Origin: Prauserella endophytica
GTDB taxonomy: Bacteria > Actinomycetota > Actinomycetes > Mycobacteriales > Pseudonocardiaceae
Length of the DNA stretch: 64,000 nt
Direction of reading: 5' to 3'
Assembly (NCBI RefSeq): GCF_005146945.1
Contig: NZ_SWMS01000007.1
Coordinates: 1-64,000 of the forward strand
Position numbers and translations under genes: made by a program. The first letter of the stretch is position 1, and each line of letters starts with the position of its first letter. Positions 50,943 to 62,003 of the stretch are shown here, in pieces. The notes below the pieces were generated by a model, which had not been told where the DNA came from, ran no database searches, and saw only the letters and a list, made by a program, of their open reading frames with translations.

Positions 50943-51874
50943 GCCGCACTCCCCTGTCGTTCGTCGATCTTGCGGGCGTGGGCGGCCGCTGCCTCACGCA
51001 CCCAGGCGCCCTCGTCGTGCGCGGCCTTGCGGTGCGCGATCCGCTGGGCGTTGCACGGTCCGTTGCCGGAGACGACCTGCTTGAACTCGGCCCAGTCGAT
51101 CTCGCCGAAGTCGTGATGCCCGCGCGCGGCGTTCCACTTCAGCTCGGGGTCGGGCAGTGTCACGCCGAGCGCATCGGCCTGCGGCACCGTCATGTCCACG
51201 AACCGCTGGCGCAGCTCGTCGTTGGTGTGCCGCTTGACCTTCCACGCCATCGACTGCGCCGTGTGCGGCGAGTCGGCGTCGGGCGGGCCGAACATCATCA
51301 GCGACGGCCACCACCAGCGGTTCACCGCCTCCTGCACCATCTCGCGCTGGCCCCGCGTACCGCGCATCATCGTCATCAGCAGCTCGTAGCCCTGCCGCTG
51401 GTGGAACGACTCCTCCTTGCAGATGCGGATCATCGCCCGCGCGTAGGGCCCGTACGACGACCGGCACAGCGGCACCTGGTTGCAGATGGCGGCGCCGTCC
51501 ACGAGCCAGCCGATCACGCCGACGTCGGCGAAGGTCAGCGTCGGGTAGTTGAAGATCGACGAGTACTTCTGCCCGCCGGTGATGAGCTTCTCGGTCAGCT
51601 CAGCGCGGTCGGCGCCCAGCGTCTCGGCGGCGGAGTACAGGTACAGCCCGTGCCCGGCCTCGTCCTGCACCTTGGCGAGCAGGATCGCCTTGCGCCGCAA
51701 CGACGGCGCCCGCGTGATCCAGTTGCCCTCTGGCTGCATGCCGATGATCTCTGAGTGCGCGTGCTGCGCGATCATGCGCACCATCGTCGAGCGGTAGGCG
51801 TCGGGCACCCAGTCCCTCGGCTCGATCCGCTGGTCGCGGGCGATGGTCTCCTCGAACGTCAGTTCCAGGCTCAC
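50939..51874 (-). CDS. paaA: 1,2-phenylacetyl-CoA epoxidase catalytic subunit PaaA
   Basis: 311 residues from GTG 51874 (GGAGG upstream), overlapping the paaZ stop. The diiron ligands are in [28 protein letters not shown] and [15 protein letters not shown] (two Glu-x-x-His-type motifs). It oxygenates the ring of phenylacetyl-CoA to the 1,2-epoxide with O2 and electrons from PaaE. Phe, styrene, phenylethylamine and phenylacetate catabolism converge here. Length and motifs agree with characterised PaaA. Confidence 0.97.
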   Translation of the reverse strand: MSLELTFEETIARDQRIEPRDWVPDAYRSTMVRMIAQHAHSEIIGMQPEGNWITRAPSLRRKAILLAKVQDEAGHGLYLYSAAETLGADRAELTEKLITGGQKYSSIFNYPTLTFADVGVIGWLVDGAAICNQVPLCRSSYGPYARAMIRICKEESFHQRQGYELLMTMMRGTRGQREMVQEAVNRWWWPSLMMFGPPDADSPHTAQSMAWKVKRHTNDELRQRFVDMTVPQADALGVTLPDPELKWNAARGHHDFGEIDWAEFKQVVSGNGPCNAQRIAHRKAAHDEGAWVREAAAAHARKIDERQGSAA

Positions 51875-53919
51875 TGCGTGACCTCCTTCGCGACGAGGGT
51901 GAGCACGTCGTATTTCGCCACCGACTCGCCGTCGGCGTTGGTGACGTCGGTGTCCCAGCGCACCTCGCCGTAGTCGGCGTTCTCGCGCGGGGTGATCTGC
52001 TTGCACGTCAGCGTCACGGTCAGCTCGTCCCCGGGCTTGACGGGCGTGAGGAACCGCAGGTTCTCCAGCCCGTAGTTGGCGAGCACGGGACCCGGCTCCG
52101 GCGAGACGAACAGGCCGGCCGCGAACGACACCACGAGGTAGCCGTGCGCCACGATCCCGCCGAACAGCGGGTTCGCCGCGGCGGCGGCCTCGTCGGTGTG
52201 GGCGTAGAACGTGTCGCCGGTGAACTCGGCGAAGTGGGCGATGTCCTCGGGCGTGACACGGCGCGGGCCCGCCACCACGGTGTCGCCGACGCGCAGCTCG
52301 GCCAGCGACTTGCGGAAGGGGTGCGTGCCCTCCTGCCGGGGTGCGCCCGCGACCCACTGGCCGGTGACCGCCGACAGGACCTTCGGGCTGGCCTGCACGG
52401 CGGTGCGCTGCATGTGGTGCAGCACGCCGCGGATGCCGCCCATCTCCTCGCCGCCGCCGGCGCGGCCGGGTCCGCCGTGCACGAGCGCGGGCAAGGGCGA
52501 GCCGTGCCCGGTGGACTCCTTGGCGTCGTCGGCGTCGAGCACCAGCAGCCTGCCGTGCCACGGCGCGACGCCGAGCACCACGTCGCGGGCGAACGCCGGG
52601 TCGCCGGTCACCACCGACCCGGCGAGGCTGCCCTGGCCGCGCGCGGCCAGCTCGACCACCTGCTCGGTGGACGTGTAGGGCATCAGCGTCGACACGGGGC
52701 CGAAGGCCTCGACCTCGTGCGGCTCGGCGCGGTCGGGGTCGTCGGCGCGCAGCAGGACCGGGGAGATGAAGGCCCCGCGCTCGGCGTCGGCGTCGACCAC
52801 GTCCACGTGCTCGGGGTCGCCGAAGACGAGGCGACCCGCCTCGCTGAGCCCCTTGAGCGAGCGGCGTACCTCCTCGCGCTGCTCGAGGCTCGCGAGCGCG
52901 CCCATCCGCACGCCCTCGCTCGACGGGTTGCCGACGGTGGTCTTCGCCAGCCGGGCGCTGACGGCCTCCGCGACGTCGTCCAGCAGTTCGGCGGGGACGA
53001 ACGCGCGCCGGATCGCGGTGCACTTCTGGCCCGCCTTCACGGTCATCTCGGTGACCAGCTGCTTGACGTAGAGGTCGAACTCCGCCGTGCCAGGCTTCGC
53101 GTCGGGGCCGAGGATCGAGCAGTTCAGCGAGTCGGCCTCGGCGTTGAACCGCACCGAGTGCCGCACGATCGCCGGGTGCGCGCGCAGCCGCTGCGCGGTG
53201 GAGGCCGAGCCGGTGAACGACACGAGGTCCTGGCCGGTGACGTGGTCGAGCAGGTCACCGGCGCCGCCGCACACGAGCTGCAGCGTGCCCTCCGGCAGCA
53301 GGCCGGAGTCGATGATCAGCTCGACGAGCTTCTGCGTCAGGTACGCCGTCTGGCTCGCGGGCTTCACCAGGCTCGGCACCCCGGCGAGGAACGCGGGAGC
53401 GAACTTCTCCAGCGGCCCCCACACCGGGAAGTTGAAGGCGTTGATCTGCACCGCGACGCCCCGCAGCGGGGTCGCGATGTGCCTGCCGGCGAACGTGCCG
53501 CCCTTGCTCAGCGGTTCGACGGCGCCGTCGACGTAGACCGTGTCGTTGGGCAGCTCGCGGCGGCCCTTGCTCGCGTAGGCCAGCAGCACGCCGATGCCGC
53601 CGTCGACGTCGAACTTCGAGTCGCCGAGCGTGGCGCCGGTGCGCGCCGAGAGCGCGTACAGCTCGTCCCGGTGCTCGCGCAGGTGCCCGCCGAGCGCCTT
53701 GAGCAGCGCCGCCCGCTGGTGGAACGTCAGCTCCCGGAGCGCGGGGCCGCCGACCCTGCGGCCGTGCTCCAGAGCGGCACCCATGTCGATGCCCTCCGAG
53801 GAGATGCGGGCGACCTCCTCACCCGTCACCGCGTCGTGCAGCGGCGCACCGTCCCCGGACGGGGCGTGCCACCCGCCGCTCACGTAGCTGCGCAACAGCG
53901 CCGTCGCGTGCTCACCCAT
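51871..53919 (-). CDS. paaZ: Bifunctional oxepin-CoA hydrolase / semialdehyde dehydrogenase PaaZ
   Basis: 682 residues from the ATG after GAGGAGG. Residues 1 to ~520 are an aldehyde dehydrogenase ([17 protein letters not shown], then [12 protein letters not shown] with the catalytic Cys near 298). The C-terminal ~150 residues are a MaoC-like hydratase ([37 protein letters not shown]) that opens the oxepin ring. Both activities are needed to form 3-oxo-5,6-dehydrosuberyl-CoA. It heads the ZABCDE operon, and a PaaR-like box lies 13 bases upstream of its start. Confidence 0.95.
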   Translation of the reverse strand: MGEHATALLRSYVSGGWHAPSGDGAPLHDAVTGEEVARISSEGIDMGAALEHGRRVGGPALRELTFHQRAALLKALGGHLREHRDELYALSARTGATLGDSKFDVDGGIGVLLAYASKGRRELPNDTVYVDGAVEPLSKGGTFAGRHIATPLRGVAVQINAFNFPVWGPLEKFAPAFLAGVPSLVKPASQTAYLTQKLVELIIDSGLLPEGTLQLVCGGAGDLLDHVTGQDLVSFTGSASTAQRLRAHPAIVRHSVRFNAEADSLNCSILGPDAKPGTAEFDLYVKQLVTEMTVKAGQKCTAIRRAFVPAELLDDVAEAVSARLAKTTVGNPSSEGVRMGALASLEQREEVRRSLKGLSEAGRLVFGDPEHVDVVDADAERGAFISPVLLRADDPDRAEPHEVEAFGPVSTLMPYTSTEQVVELAARGQGSLAGSVVTGDPAFARDVVLGVAPWHGRLLVLDADDAKESTGHGSPLPALVHGGPGRAGGGEEMGGIRGVLHHMQRTAVQASPKVLSAVTGQWVAGAPRQEGTHPFRKSLAELRVGDTVVAGPRRVTPEDIAHFAEFTGDTFYAHTDEAAAAANPLFGGIVAHGYLVVSFAAGLFVSPEPGPVLANYGLENLRFLTPVKPGDELTVTLTCKQITPRENADYGEVRWDTDVTNADGESVAKYDVLTLVAKEVTQ

Positions 53920-53931
53920 CGAGCCTCCTCG

Positions 53932-53953
53932 AATTACCAACCGAACGTTCAGA
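53932..53953. promoter_or_regulatory. PaaR-like operator 1 (between paaZ and the paaG-like gene)
   Basis: The core ACCAACCGAACGTT resembles the actinobacterial PaaR box with ACCG and CGGT arms around a central CG. It deviates at one base in each arm, but the CG centre and part of the outer AGT flank remain. It lies in the 55-bp gap between two divergent paa genes. Confidence 0.45.
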
Positions 53954-53974
53954 AAGTGATGGTAGCGTGCTCGC

Positions 53975-54756
53975 ATGGCTGACGAAAGCAGGAGCACCGA
54001 AGTCCGCGTCGAAACCGAGCACGCGGTGGCCACGGTCACCCTGAGCACCCCGGCGCTGACCAGGCGGAGCAAGACCGCGCTGCGCGAAGCGCTGGAGAGC
54101 CTCGCCGCCGACGACGCCGTGCGGGCCGTGGTGCTCACCGGCAGTGGAAAGGCGTTCTGCGTCGGGCAGGACCTCGCCGAGCACGCGGAGGCGCTGCGCG
54201 CCGACCCCGCGACCGCGTTCGCGACCATCGACGAGCACTACAACCCGATCGTGACCGCGCTCGCGACCATGCCGAAGCCCGTGGTCGCCGCCGTCAACGG
54301 CACGTGCGTGGGCGCGGGGCTCGGGCTCGCGCTCGCGTGCGACGTGCGCGTGGTGGCCGACACGGCCCGCTTCGGCACGGCCTTCACCGGCATCGGCCTG
54401 GCCCCCGACTCGGGCCTGTCCGCCACACTGGCGCGGGCCGTCGGCGTCGCGAGGGCGAGCGAGCTGATCCTGCTCGCCGAGCCGTTCACCGCGGAGCAGG
54501 CGCGCGACTGGGGCATCGCGGGCCGCGTGGTGCCCGCGGCCGAGCTGGCGGGAGAGGCCGCCAGGCTGGCCGCCCGCCTCGCCGGGGGCCCGACTCTGGC
54601 CTACGCCGAGGCCAAGCGCGCGCTGGCCTCGGCGTTCCCGCTCGCCGACGCGCTCACCACGGAGGGGGCGGCGCAGGCCCGGCTTGGCCTCACCGCCGAC
54701 CACCGCGGAGCCGTCGAGGCGTTCCTCGCCAAGGAGAAGCCGACCTTCGCAGGTCA

Positions 54757-54760
<4 letters not shown>
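53975..54760 (+). CDS. paaG: Enoyl-CoA isomerase/hydratase, PaaG-like
   Basis: 261 residues from ATG 53975. Crotonase marks: [40 protein letters not shown] and [19 protein letters not shown], the last lacking the second catalytic Glu and carrying the Asp of PaaG-type isomerases. The C-terminus [13 protein letters not shown] is typical. PaaG isomerises 1,2-epoxyphenylacetyl-CoA to oxepin-CoA. It is divergent from paaZ and its last bases overlap the convergent thiolase gene (54757-54760). PaaF or PaaB-type alternatives cannot be fully excluded, hence the paaG-like call. Confidence 0.85.
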
Positions 54761-55977
<1,217 letters not shown>

Positions 55978-56028
55978 GGCTCTCCTCTTGACATCCACTT
56001 ACGCGCTGACCTTTACTGAAGTGCCATT

Positions 56029-56050
56029 AATAACCGTCCATTCGGTCAGT
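56029..56050. promoter_or_regulatory. PaaR-like operator 2 (between paaJ-like and paaK genes)
   Basis: The core ACCGTCCATTCGGT is a perfect ACCG/CGGT inverted repeat (4-6-4), followed by CAGT, and lies in the gap between the divergent thiolase and PaaK genes. It fits the actinobacterial PaaR consensus better than the site at 53932. The TetR gene at 57483, two genes away, is the likely binder. Confidence 0.6.
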
Positions 56051-56113
56051 TAGCAAGGCGGCGCAGGCTCCGGAGTCCGGGGTCACACCCGCCACGCGGA
56101 GGAGTTCCCGAGC

Positions 56114-57460
56114 ATGACCACCACGCACAGCGAAGTGCCGAGCACCCGGCGACTGGGCACCGCCCCGGCCGTCGACGACTTGTCACCCGCCGAGCGGACG
56201 AGCGTCGACGAGCTGCGCGCGATCCAGCTCGAGCGTCTACAGTGGACACTCCGCCACGCTTACGAGAACGTGCCCTTCTACCGCCGGAAGTTCGACGAGG
56301 CCGGCGTGCATCCCTCCGACTGCCGCGAGCTGGCCGATCTCGCGAAGTTCCCCTGCACCACCAAGCACGACCTGCGCGACAACTACCCGTTCGGAATGTT
56401 CGCCGTCCCACAGGACCAGGTGCGCCGCATCCACGCCTCCAGCGGCACCACCGGCAAGCCCACCGTCGTCGGCTACACCGAGGACGACATCGACACGTGG
56501 GCGACAGTGATGGCCCGCTCGATCTTCGCCGCGGGCGGGCGGCCAGGCCACAAGGTGCACGTGGCGTACGGCTACGGTCTGTTCACCGGCGGGCTCGGCG
56601 CCCACTACGGCGTCGAGAAACTCGGCTGCACCGCGATCCCCGCGTCGGGCGGCATGACCGCGCGGCAGGTGCAGATCATCACCGACTTCCGTCCCGAGAT
56701 CATCATGGTCACGCCGTCGTACATGCTCACGCTGCTCGACGAGTTCGAACGGCAGGGCATCGACCCGCGCACCAGCTCCCTTCGCGTCGGCATCTTCGGC
56801 GCCGAGCCGTGGACGGAGCAGATGCGCCGCGAGATCGAGGAGCGCATGGACCTCGACGCCGCGGACATCTACGGGCTGTCCGAGGTGATGGGTCCCGGTG
56901 TGGCGCAGGAGTGCGTGGAGACCAAGGACGGCCTGCACGTCTGGGAGGACCACTTCTACCCCGAGGTCGTCGACCCCATCGAGGGCACGGTGCTGCCCGA
57001 CGGCGAGGGCGGCGAGCTGCTGTTCACCTCGCTCACCAAGCAGGCGATGCCGATCATCCGCTACCGCACCCGTGACCTCACCACGCTGCGGCCCGGCACC
57101 GCGCGCCCGGCGTTCCGCCGCATGGACAAGGTCACCGGCCGCAGCGACGACATGATCATCCTGCGTGGCGTCAACGTCTTCCCCACCCAGATCGAGGAGA
57201 TCGTGCTCGGCACGGCGGGACTCGCCCCGCACTTCCAGATCAAGCTCACGCGCCGCGACCGCATGGACAACCTGACCGTCGTGGTGGAGGCACACGGCGA
57301 CACCACCGCCGAGCGCCGCGCGGACGCGGCTCGCGAGATCGCGGCCAGGGTCAAGGACGGTGTCGGCGTGAGCGTCGGTGTGGAGGTGGTCGACCCGGAG
57401 ACCCTCGAACGGTCGGTGGGCAAACTGCGCCGGGTGGTCGACCAGCGGCCGCCCGCCTGA
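56114..57460 (+). CDS. paaK: Phenylacetate-CoA ligase PaaK
   Basis: 448 residues, with GGAGG before ATG 56114. It has the PaaK layout: TLRHAYENVPFYRRKFDEAG, then HASSGTTGKPTVVGYTEDDI (P-loop), ADIYGLSEVMGPG, and a C-terminal FRRMDKVTGRSDDMIILRG, NVFPTQIEEI. It converts phenylacetate and ATP to phenylacetyl-CoA, the entry step and inducer of the pathway. It is followed by the TetR gene in the same direction after 22 bases. Confidence 0.97.
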   Translation: MTTTHSEVPSTRRLGTAPAVDDLSPAERTSVDELRAIQLERLQWTLRHAYENVPFYRRKFDEAGVHPSDCRELADLAKFPCTTKHDLRDNYPFGMFAVPQDQVRRIHASSGTTGKPTVVGYTEDDIDTWATVMARSIFAAGGRPGHKVHVAYGYGLFTGGLGAHYGVEKLGCTAIPASGGMTARQVQIITDFRPEIIMVTPSYMLTLLDEFERQGIDPRTSSLRVGIFGAEPWTEQMRREIEERMDLDAADIYGLSEVMGPGVAQECVETKDGLHVWEDHFYPEVVDPIEGTVLPDGEGGELLFTSLTKQAMPIIRYRTRDLTTLRPGTARPAFRRMDKVTGRSDDMIILRGVNVFPTQIEEIVLGTAGLAPHFQIKLTRRDRMDNLTVVVEAHGDTTAERRADAAREIAARVKDGVGVSVGVEVVDPETLERSVGKLRRVVDQRPPA

Positions 57461-57482
57461 GCGGACCTGGGATAATGCGGCC

Positions 57483-58100
57483 ATGACCGACACCTCGCCG
57501 AACCGGCCGGCCAAGCGCGGCAGGCCGGGCTACGACCTCGAGTCCTTGCTGGCGGTGGCGGTCAAGCTGTTCAACGAGCGCGGCTACGACGGCACGAGCA
57601 TGGAGGATCTTTCCCGCAAGCTCGGCATCACCAAGTCCGCGATCTACCACCACGTGCCCAGCAAGCAGGAGCTGCTACGGCTGGCCGTGAACCGAGCGCT
57701 GGACGGCCTGTTCGCCGAGGTGGACAAACTGGACACCGTCGAGGGGCGCGCGATCGACCGGCTCGAGCACCTCGTGCGCGGCAGCGTCGCGGTGCTGGTG
57801 GACCAGCTGCCGTTCGTCACGCTGCTGCTGCGCGTGCGCGGCAACACCAAGGTGGAGCGCGACGCGCTCGCGCGAAGGCGCGAGTTCGACCACATCGTCA
57901 CCGACCTGGTTGGCAAGGCGATCGCCGACGGCGACCTGCGTGCCGACGTCGATCCGGCCACCGCCGCCCGGCTGCTGTTCGGCATGGTCAACTCGCTCAT
58001 CGAGTGGTACCGCCCCCGGGGTGGGCTGCGCGCGCCCGAACTGGCCGGCATGGTGGCCACGGTCGCCTTCGACGGCCTGCGCGTGCGCGGCGAGGCCTGA
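57483..58100 (+). CDS. paaR: TetR-family regulator, PaaR-like
   Basis: 205 residues from ATG 57483. The HTH is LLAVAVKLFNERGYDGTSM, then DLSRKLGITKSAIYHHVPSK. Actinobacterial PaaR is a TetR repressor released by phenylacetyl-CoA; this gene follows paaK in the same direction and PaaR-like boxes occur at both divergent paa promoters in this cluster. The C-terminal ligand domain cannot be specified from sequence. A perfect hairpin repeat follows the stop. Confidence 0.82.
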   Translation: MTDTSPNRPAKRGRPGYDLESLLAVAVKLFNERGYDGTSMEDLSRKLGITKSAIYHHVPSKQELLRLAVNRALDGLFAEVDKLDTVEGRAIDRLEHLVRGSVAVLVDQLPFVTLLLRVRGNTKVERDALARRREFDHIVTDLVGKAIADGDLRADVDPATAARLLFGMVNSLIEWYRPRGGLRAPELAGMVATVAFDGLRVRGEA

Positions 58101-58116
58101 ACCCGTACCCCCTTCT

Positions 58117-58169
58117 GCAGTGAAGGCCACCTTCCCTGCGTTGAACGCAGGGAAGGTGGCCTTCACTGC
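58117..58169. repeat. Dispersed hairpin repeat, short form, perfect copy (putative bidirectional terminator)
   Basis: Perfect 26-base arms around one base: GCAGTGAAGGCCACCTT then CCCTGCGTT, mirrored. It lies between the convergent PaaR-like and alcohol dehydrogenase genes (ends at 58100 and 58176). Of the copies in the window this and 6290 are unmutated in both arms. Confidence 0.9.
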
Positions 58170-58175
58170 GGTCGC

Positions 58176-59300
58176 CTAGTCGAAGACGATCACGCCGCGG
58201 ATGTTGCGGCCCGCGTGCATGTCCTCGTACGCCTCGGCCACCTGGTCCAACGTGTACTCACGGGTCACCAGCTCGTCGAGCTTCAGCTGGCCGGCCTGGT
58301 ACATGCGCAGCAGGTTCGGGATGTCGTGCCGAGGGTTGGACTCGCCGAACAGCGAGCCCTGCAACCGCTTCTGCATCAGGGTCAGGTCGCCGAGCGCGAT
58401 CGGCGCGCCGGCCGCGGTGATGTCGCCGAGTCCGGTGAGGACGACGGTGCCCGCCTTGCGGATCGACGCCAGCGCCTCACCGACGTGCTCTCCTTTGACC
58501 ACGCCGATCGTGACGATCGTGGCGTCGGCGCCCTGTCCGTTGGTGAGCGAGCGGGCGAAGTCGGCGGCCTCCTCGATCGTCGCGTAGGCGTGCGTGGCGC
58601 CGAAGAGCTTGGCCTGTTCCCGCTTGAACGGCACAGGGTCCACCGCGATGACGGTCGTCGCTCCCGCGTGCGCGGCTCCCTGCAGCGCGTTGGCTCCGAT
58701 GCCGCCGATGCCCATGACGATCACGGTGGCGCCCGGCCGGATGTTGGCCGAGTTGACCGCCGAGCCCCAGCCGGTCGGCACGCCACAGCCGACCAGCGCC
58801 GCCGCCTTGAGCGGGATGTCCTTGCCGATCTTGACCACGGAGTCGACCGACGCGGTCGTGTACTCCGCGAAGGTCGAGATGCCGCACTGCTGCCCCACCG
58901 GGTTGCCGTTCTCGGTCATCCGGAAGCTCGTGGGGTCGTCGGCGCGGGCGCCGGTGAGCAGGGACGCGCCGAGGTCGCACAGGTTCGACAGGCCCTGCGC
59001 GCAGAACTCGCACTTGCCGCACGCCGGCAGGAACGAGAACACCACGTGGTCGCCGACCTCGTAGCCGGGCGTGTCCGGGCCGACGGCGGTGATCACGCCG
59101 GCGCCCTCGTGGCCGCCCACATACGGGTAGACGGCCACGGGCACGTCGCCGGTGGCGACGTGGTCGTCCGAGTGGCACAGCCCCGAGGCGGCGAGCTTGA
59201 CGGTCACCTCGCCCTGGCGCGGGTCGTCGAGCTCCACGGTGGCGGTCTCGTAGGTGCCGGGCGCGCCGCGCACGAGTGCGACACGGGTGGTGATGGGCAT
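58176..59300 (-). CDS. Zinc-dependent alcohol dehydrogenase (NDMA-dependent/class III type)
   Basis: 374 residues from the ATG after GGAGGAGC. Catalytic zinc ligands are in SGLCHSDDH and VGGHEGAG, with the later Cys in GCGVPTGWG, and structural zinc cysteines are in CGKCEFCAQGLSNLC. The NAD motif is MGIGGIGANALQGA. It matches actinobacterial NDMA-dependent alcohol dehydrogenases. It is transcribed after the aldehyde dehydrogenase gene, with a 38-base gap, so the two may oxidise an alcohol to the acid in steps. The alcohol could be phenylethanol given the adjacent paa cluster, but this is inference. Confidence 0.88.
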   Translation of the reverse strand: MPITTRVALVRGAPGTYETATVELDDPRQGEVTVKLAASGLCHSDDHVATGDVPVAVYPYVGGHEGAGVITAVGPDTPGYEVGDHVVFSFLPACGKCEFCAQGLSNLCDLGASLLTGARADDPTSFRMTENGNPVGQQCGISTFAEYTTASVDSVVKIGKDIPLKAAALVGCGVPTGWGSAVNSANIRPGATVIVMGIGGIGANALQGAAHAGATTVIAVDPVPFKREQAKLFGATHAYATIEEAADFARSLTNGQGADATIVTIGVVKGEHVGEALASIRKAGTVVLTGLGDITAAGAPIALGDLTLMQKRLQGSLFGESNPRHDIPNLLRMYQAGQLKLDELVTREYTLDQVAEAYEDMHAGRNIRGVIVFD

Positions 59301-59338
59301 GTTCGCTCCTCCTTGAGCTGAATGGGTCCGTAGTGTCC

Positions 59339-60793
59339 TCAGAGGACGACCGTGACGACCTTCTCCTCGGTGTTGGCGAGGATGCCGCTCCAGCCGAGCT
59401 CGCGGCCGATGCCGCTGGTCTTCATGCCGCCCCACGGAAGGGCGGCGTCGATCGGCGCCCAGCCGTTGACGCCGACCGCACCGGCACGCACCTGCGCGGC
59501 GAGCGTGTGCGCGGCGGCGACGTCCCTGGTCCACAGCGTCGCGGCGAGCCCGTAGCTGGTGTCGTTGGCGATCCGGATCGCCTCCTCGGGCTCGTCGAAG
59601 GGGATCACGGAACCGACCGGGCCGAAGATCTCCTCGCGCGCGATCGTCATGTCGTTGTCCACGTCGGCGAAGATGGTGGGCTGCACGAAGAACCCGGCCC
59701 CGTCGGGACGGCTGCCGCCCGCGACGATCCGGGCTCCCTCCGAGCGGCCCTTCTCGATGTAGCCGAGCACGCGCTCCTGCTGCTTCTTGTTCACCAGCGC
59801 GCCCATCGTGGTGGCCGGGTCGAGCGGGTCGCCGAGCACCTGCTGCGCCGCGGCGGCCGCGAGCGCCTCCACCACCTCGGCGTAGCGCGAGCGGTGGACC
59901 AGTACGCGCGTGCCCGCCGCGCAGACCTCGCCCTGGTTGAAGAACAGGCCCATCGCGGTGCCGGCGACGGCGGCCTCGAGCTCGGCGTCGGGCAGGACGA
60001 TCTGCGGCGACTTGCCGCCCAGCTCGAGCGTGATCCGCTTGAACGACGACGCGGCCGCCATCGCGATCTGGCGGCCCACCTCGGGGCTGCCGGTGAAGCT
60101 GATCTTGTCGACGCCCGGGTGGTCCACCAGCGCCTGGCCCGCCACCGGGCCGAGGCCGGGCAGCACGCTCACCACGCCGTCGGGAAGGCCGGCCTCCTGC
60201 AGCAGTGCCGCCAGGTGCAGGATCGACAGCGGCGCGTCCTCCGGCGGCTTCACGACCACGGTGTTGCCCGCCGCCAGTGCGGGCGCGAGCTTCCACGCGG
60301 CGATCATCAGCGGCGTGTTCCACGGGATGATCGCGCCGATGACGCCCACCGGCTCGCGGCGGGTGTAGGAGTGCGTGGGCCTGCCCAGGTAGCCATCGGT
60401 GGGCACGACCTGCCCGGTGATCTTGTCGGCCCACCCGGCGAAGTGCCGGAAAGTGCGCGCCGCGTTGGGGATGTCCAGCATGGACGGCTGCGCGAGCGGC
60501 TTGCCGACGTCCATGGCCTCCAGGCGGGCCAGCGTGTCGGCGTCGCGCTCGATGAGCTCGGCGACGCGGTTCAGGATCTTCCCCCGCTGCGAGCCGGGCA
60601 GCGCGGCCCAATCGCCGGAGAGCTGGGCGCGGGCGGCGGCGACCGCGGCGTCGACATCCTCCGCCGACGCGGCGGCGACGTCGGTGAGCTTCTCCTCGGT
60701 GGCCGGGTTGAGGTCGGCGAACGTGCCGCCGCCCCCGTCTCGCCACTCGCCTGCCACGAACAACCGGTGGGGAAGGGTGTCGGTGCTGGTCAC
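59339..60793 (-). CDS. Aldehyde dehydrogenase (NAD-dependent)
   Basis: 484 residues. ALDH motifs: IIPWNTPLMIAAWKLAPALA, SFTGSPEVGRQIA, LELGGKSPQIVLPDAE and the catalytic Cys in NQGEVCAAGTRVLVH, followed by EEIFGPVGSVIPF. It oxidises an aldehyde to the acid. It is downstream of an AraC-type regulator and upstream of the alcohol dehydrogenase, all on the minus strand. The order resembles FeaR-FeaB units where the substrate is phenylacetaldehyde; the assignment to phenylacetaldehyde rests on the neighbouring paa genes only. Confidence 0.9.
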   Translation of the reverse strand: MTSTDTLPHRLFVAGEWRDGGGGTFADLNPATEEKLTDVAAASAEDVDAAVAAARAQLSGDWAALPGSQRGKILNRVAELIERDADTLARLEAMDVGKPLAQPSMLDIPNAARTFRHFAGWADKITGQVVPTDGYLGRPTHSYTRREPVGVIGAIIPWNTPLMIAAWKLAPALAAGNTVVVKPPEDAPLSILHLAALLQEAGLPDGVVSVLPGLGPVAGQALVDHPGVDKISFTGSPEVGRQIAMAAASSFKRITLELGGKSPQIVLPDAELEAAVAGTAMGLFFNQGEVCAAGTRVLVHRSRYAEVVEALAAAAAQQVLGDPLDPATTMGALVNKKQQERVLGYIEKGRSEGARIVAGGSRPDGAGFFVQPTIFADVDNDMTIAREEIFGPVGSVIPFDEPEEAIRIANDTSYGLAATLWTRDVAAAHTLAAQVRAGAVGVNGWAPIDAALPWGGMKTSGIGRELGWSGILANTEEKVVTVVL

Positions 60794-60931
60794 GGGTTCT
60801 CCTTGCCGATCTGCGCTGACCGCGGCCCGGACGGGACGCCGGTGCCGAGCATGCGCGCGGCGGTGACCACACGTCTTGTGCGTGCGCGCACAGCTCTTGT
60901 GCGGATGCGGCGTCTCCGGTCAGCGCCCAAC

Positions 60932-60984
60932 GCAGTGAAGGCCACCTTCATTGCGTTGAACGCAGTGAAGGTGGCCTTCACTGC
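60932..60984. repeat. Dispersed hairpin repeat, short form (putative terminator)
   Basis: A 53-base palindrome with 26-base arms and one T-G wobble position. It lies in the gap of 196 bases between the AraC stop (60990) and the aldehyde dehydrogenase start (60793), six bases past the AraC stop. On this strand it would separate the regulator from the downstream catabolic genes. Confidence 0.87.
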
Positions 60985-60989
60985 ATCCG

Positions 60990-61928
60990 TCAGCTCGCGG
61001 CGGCGGTCAGCTCGGCCCGGTGCTCCCTCGGCGTACGGCCGTAGCGGGCGCGGAAGACGCGGCTGAACTGCGGGGCGTCGACCAGCCCCCAGGACGCGGC
61101 GACGGCGGCGACCGGGCGGTGCGCGAGCCGGGGGTCGGCGAGGTCGTGCCAGCAACGGTCGAGCCTGCGCTCCCGGATCCAGCCGGTGATCGTGGTTCCG
61201 CGCCGTTCGAACAGCTTCTGGAGGTGCCGCAGCGACACGTGCACCGCCGCGGCGACGTCGGCGGGCCGCAGGTCGGGTTCGCGGAGGTGGTCGTCGATGT
61301 AGCGTTGGGCCGCCGTCACAACGGTGTCGGCCGCGGGTTCCGGGCGGGTGCCCGCGCGGCCGGTGAGGCAGGCGGCGAGCAGGTCGACGGCCGCGTCGCT
61401 CAGGTGGGCGGCCTCGGGGCCGGGGCGCAGGATCCTCGGGTCCAGGCCGCGCAGCAGCGACGAGGTCAGCGCGCCCGTGCCGCTCGCGCCCGGGATGGTC
61501 ACCGCGGTCGCGTCGGCCAGCGCGGGCGCGCGGGTGGCGAGCCGGTGCCGGGGCACCACGAGGACCAGCATCTCGAAGTCGTGCTCGAACACGAGCTCGT
61601 AGGGGCGCGTGGTGTCGTAGACGGCCAGGTCGCCGGGTTCGAGCCGCGCGGCCCTGCCGTCCTGCTCCACACGGCCGCGGCCGCGCAGCTGCAGGCCAAC
61701 CTTGTACAGGTCGGCGGCACTGCGCCGGACCAGGCCCGGCGTCCGCCGGACGACCTGCCCTGACGAGGAGACGACGGAAACCTGCAGGTCGGCCATCGGC
61801 CCGGCGTGCAGCCGCCCTCGGAACGCCGCGGCCTCACCCAGCGGGGACACGTCCAGCGGCACGAACGCCCGCGCGAGCGCCTCCCGCCAGTCCGTCAGGC
61901 TCGTCGGTGCGTCGGGGAGCGCGCCCAC
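60990..61928 (-). CDS. AraC-family transcriptional regulator (FeaR-like architecture)
   Basis: 312 residues from GTG 61928, chosen because AAGGAGG lies five bases before it; an ATG 51 bases upstream lacks a ribosome site and would cover the GACC-N4-GGTC palindrome. The N-terminal ~180 residues are an AraC-binding-type cupin-like domain (ELVFEHDFEMLVLVVPRHRLA) and the C-terminal 100 residues the double HTH (VAAAVHVSLRHLQKLFERRG, then AAVAASWGLVDAPQFSRVFRARYG). FeaR-type regulators have this layout. It is upstream of ALDH and ADH genes in the same direction, so it probably activates them. Confidence 0.82.
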   Translation of the reverse strand: MGALPDAPTSLTDWREALARAFVPLDVSPLGEAAAFRGRLHAGPMADLQVSVVSSSGQVVRRTPGLVRRSAADLYKVGLQLRGRGRVEQDGRAARLEPGDLAVYDTTRPYELVFEHDFEMLVLVVPRHRLATRAPALADATAVTIPGASGTGALTSSLLRGLDPRILRPGPEAAHLSDAAVDLLAACLTGRAGTRPEPAADTVVTAAQRYIDDHLREPDLRPADVAAAVHVSLRHLQKLFERRGTTITGWIRERRLDRCWHDLADPRLAHRPVAAVAASWGLVDAPQFSRVFRARYGRTPREHRAELTAAAS

Positions 61929-61955
61929 GTCGGCCTCCTTCCCGGCCCAATTACT

Positions 61956-61967
61956 GACCGTGTGGTC
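61956..61967. promoter_or_regulatory. Candidate regulatory palindrome (GACC-GTGT-GGTC)
   Basis: A perfect 4-4-4 palindrome lies 28 bases upstream of the preferred AraC start at 61928, inside the region that an upstream ATG would have made coding. Short arms make the assignment tentative. Confidence 0.3.
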
Positions 61968-62003
61968 GGGAAGCGCCATGGTACGACGAAGTGGTGGTTC
62001 GCG

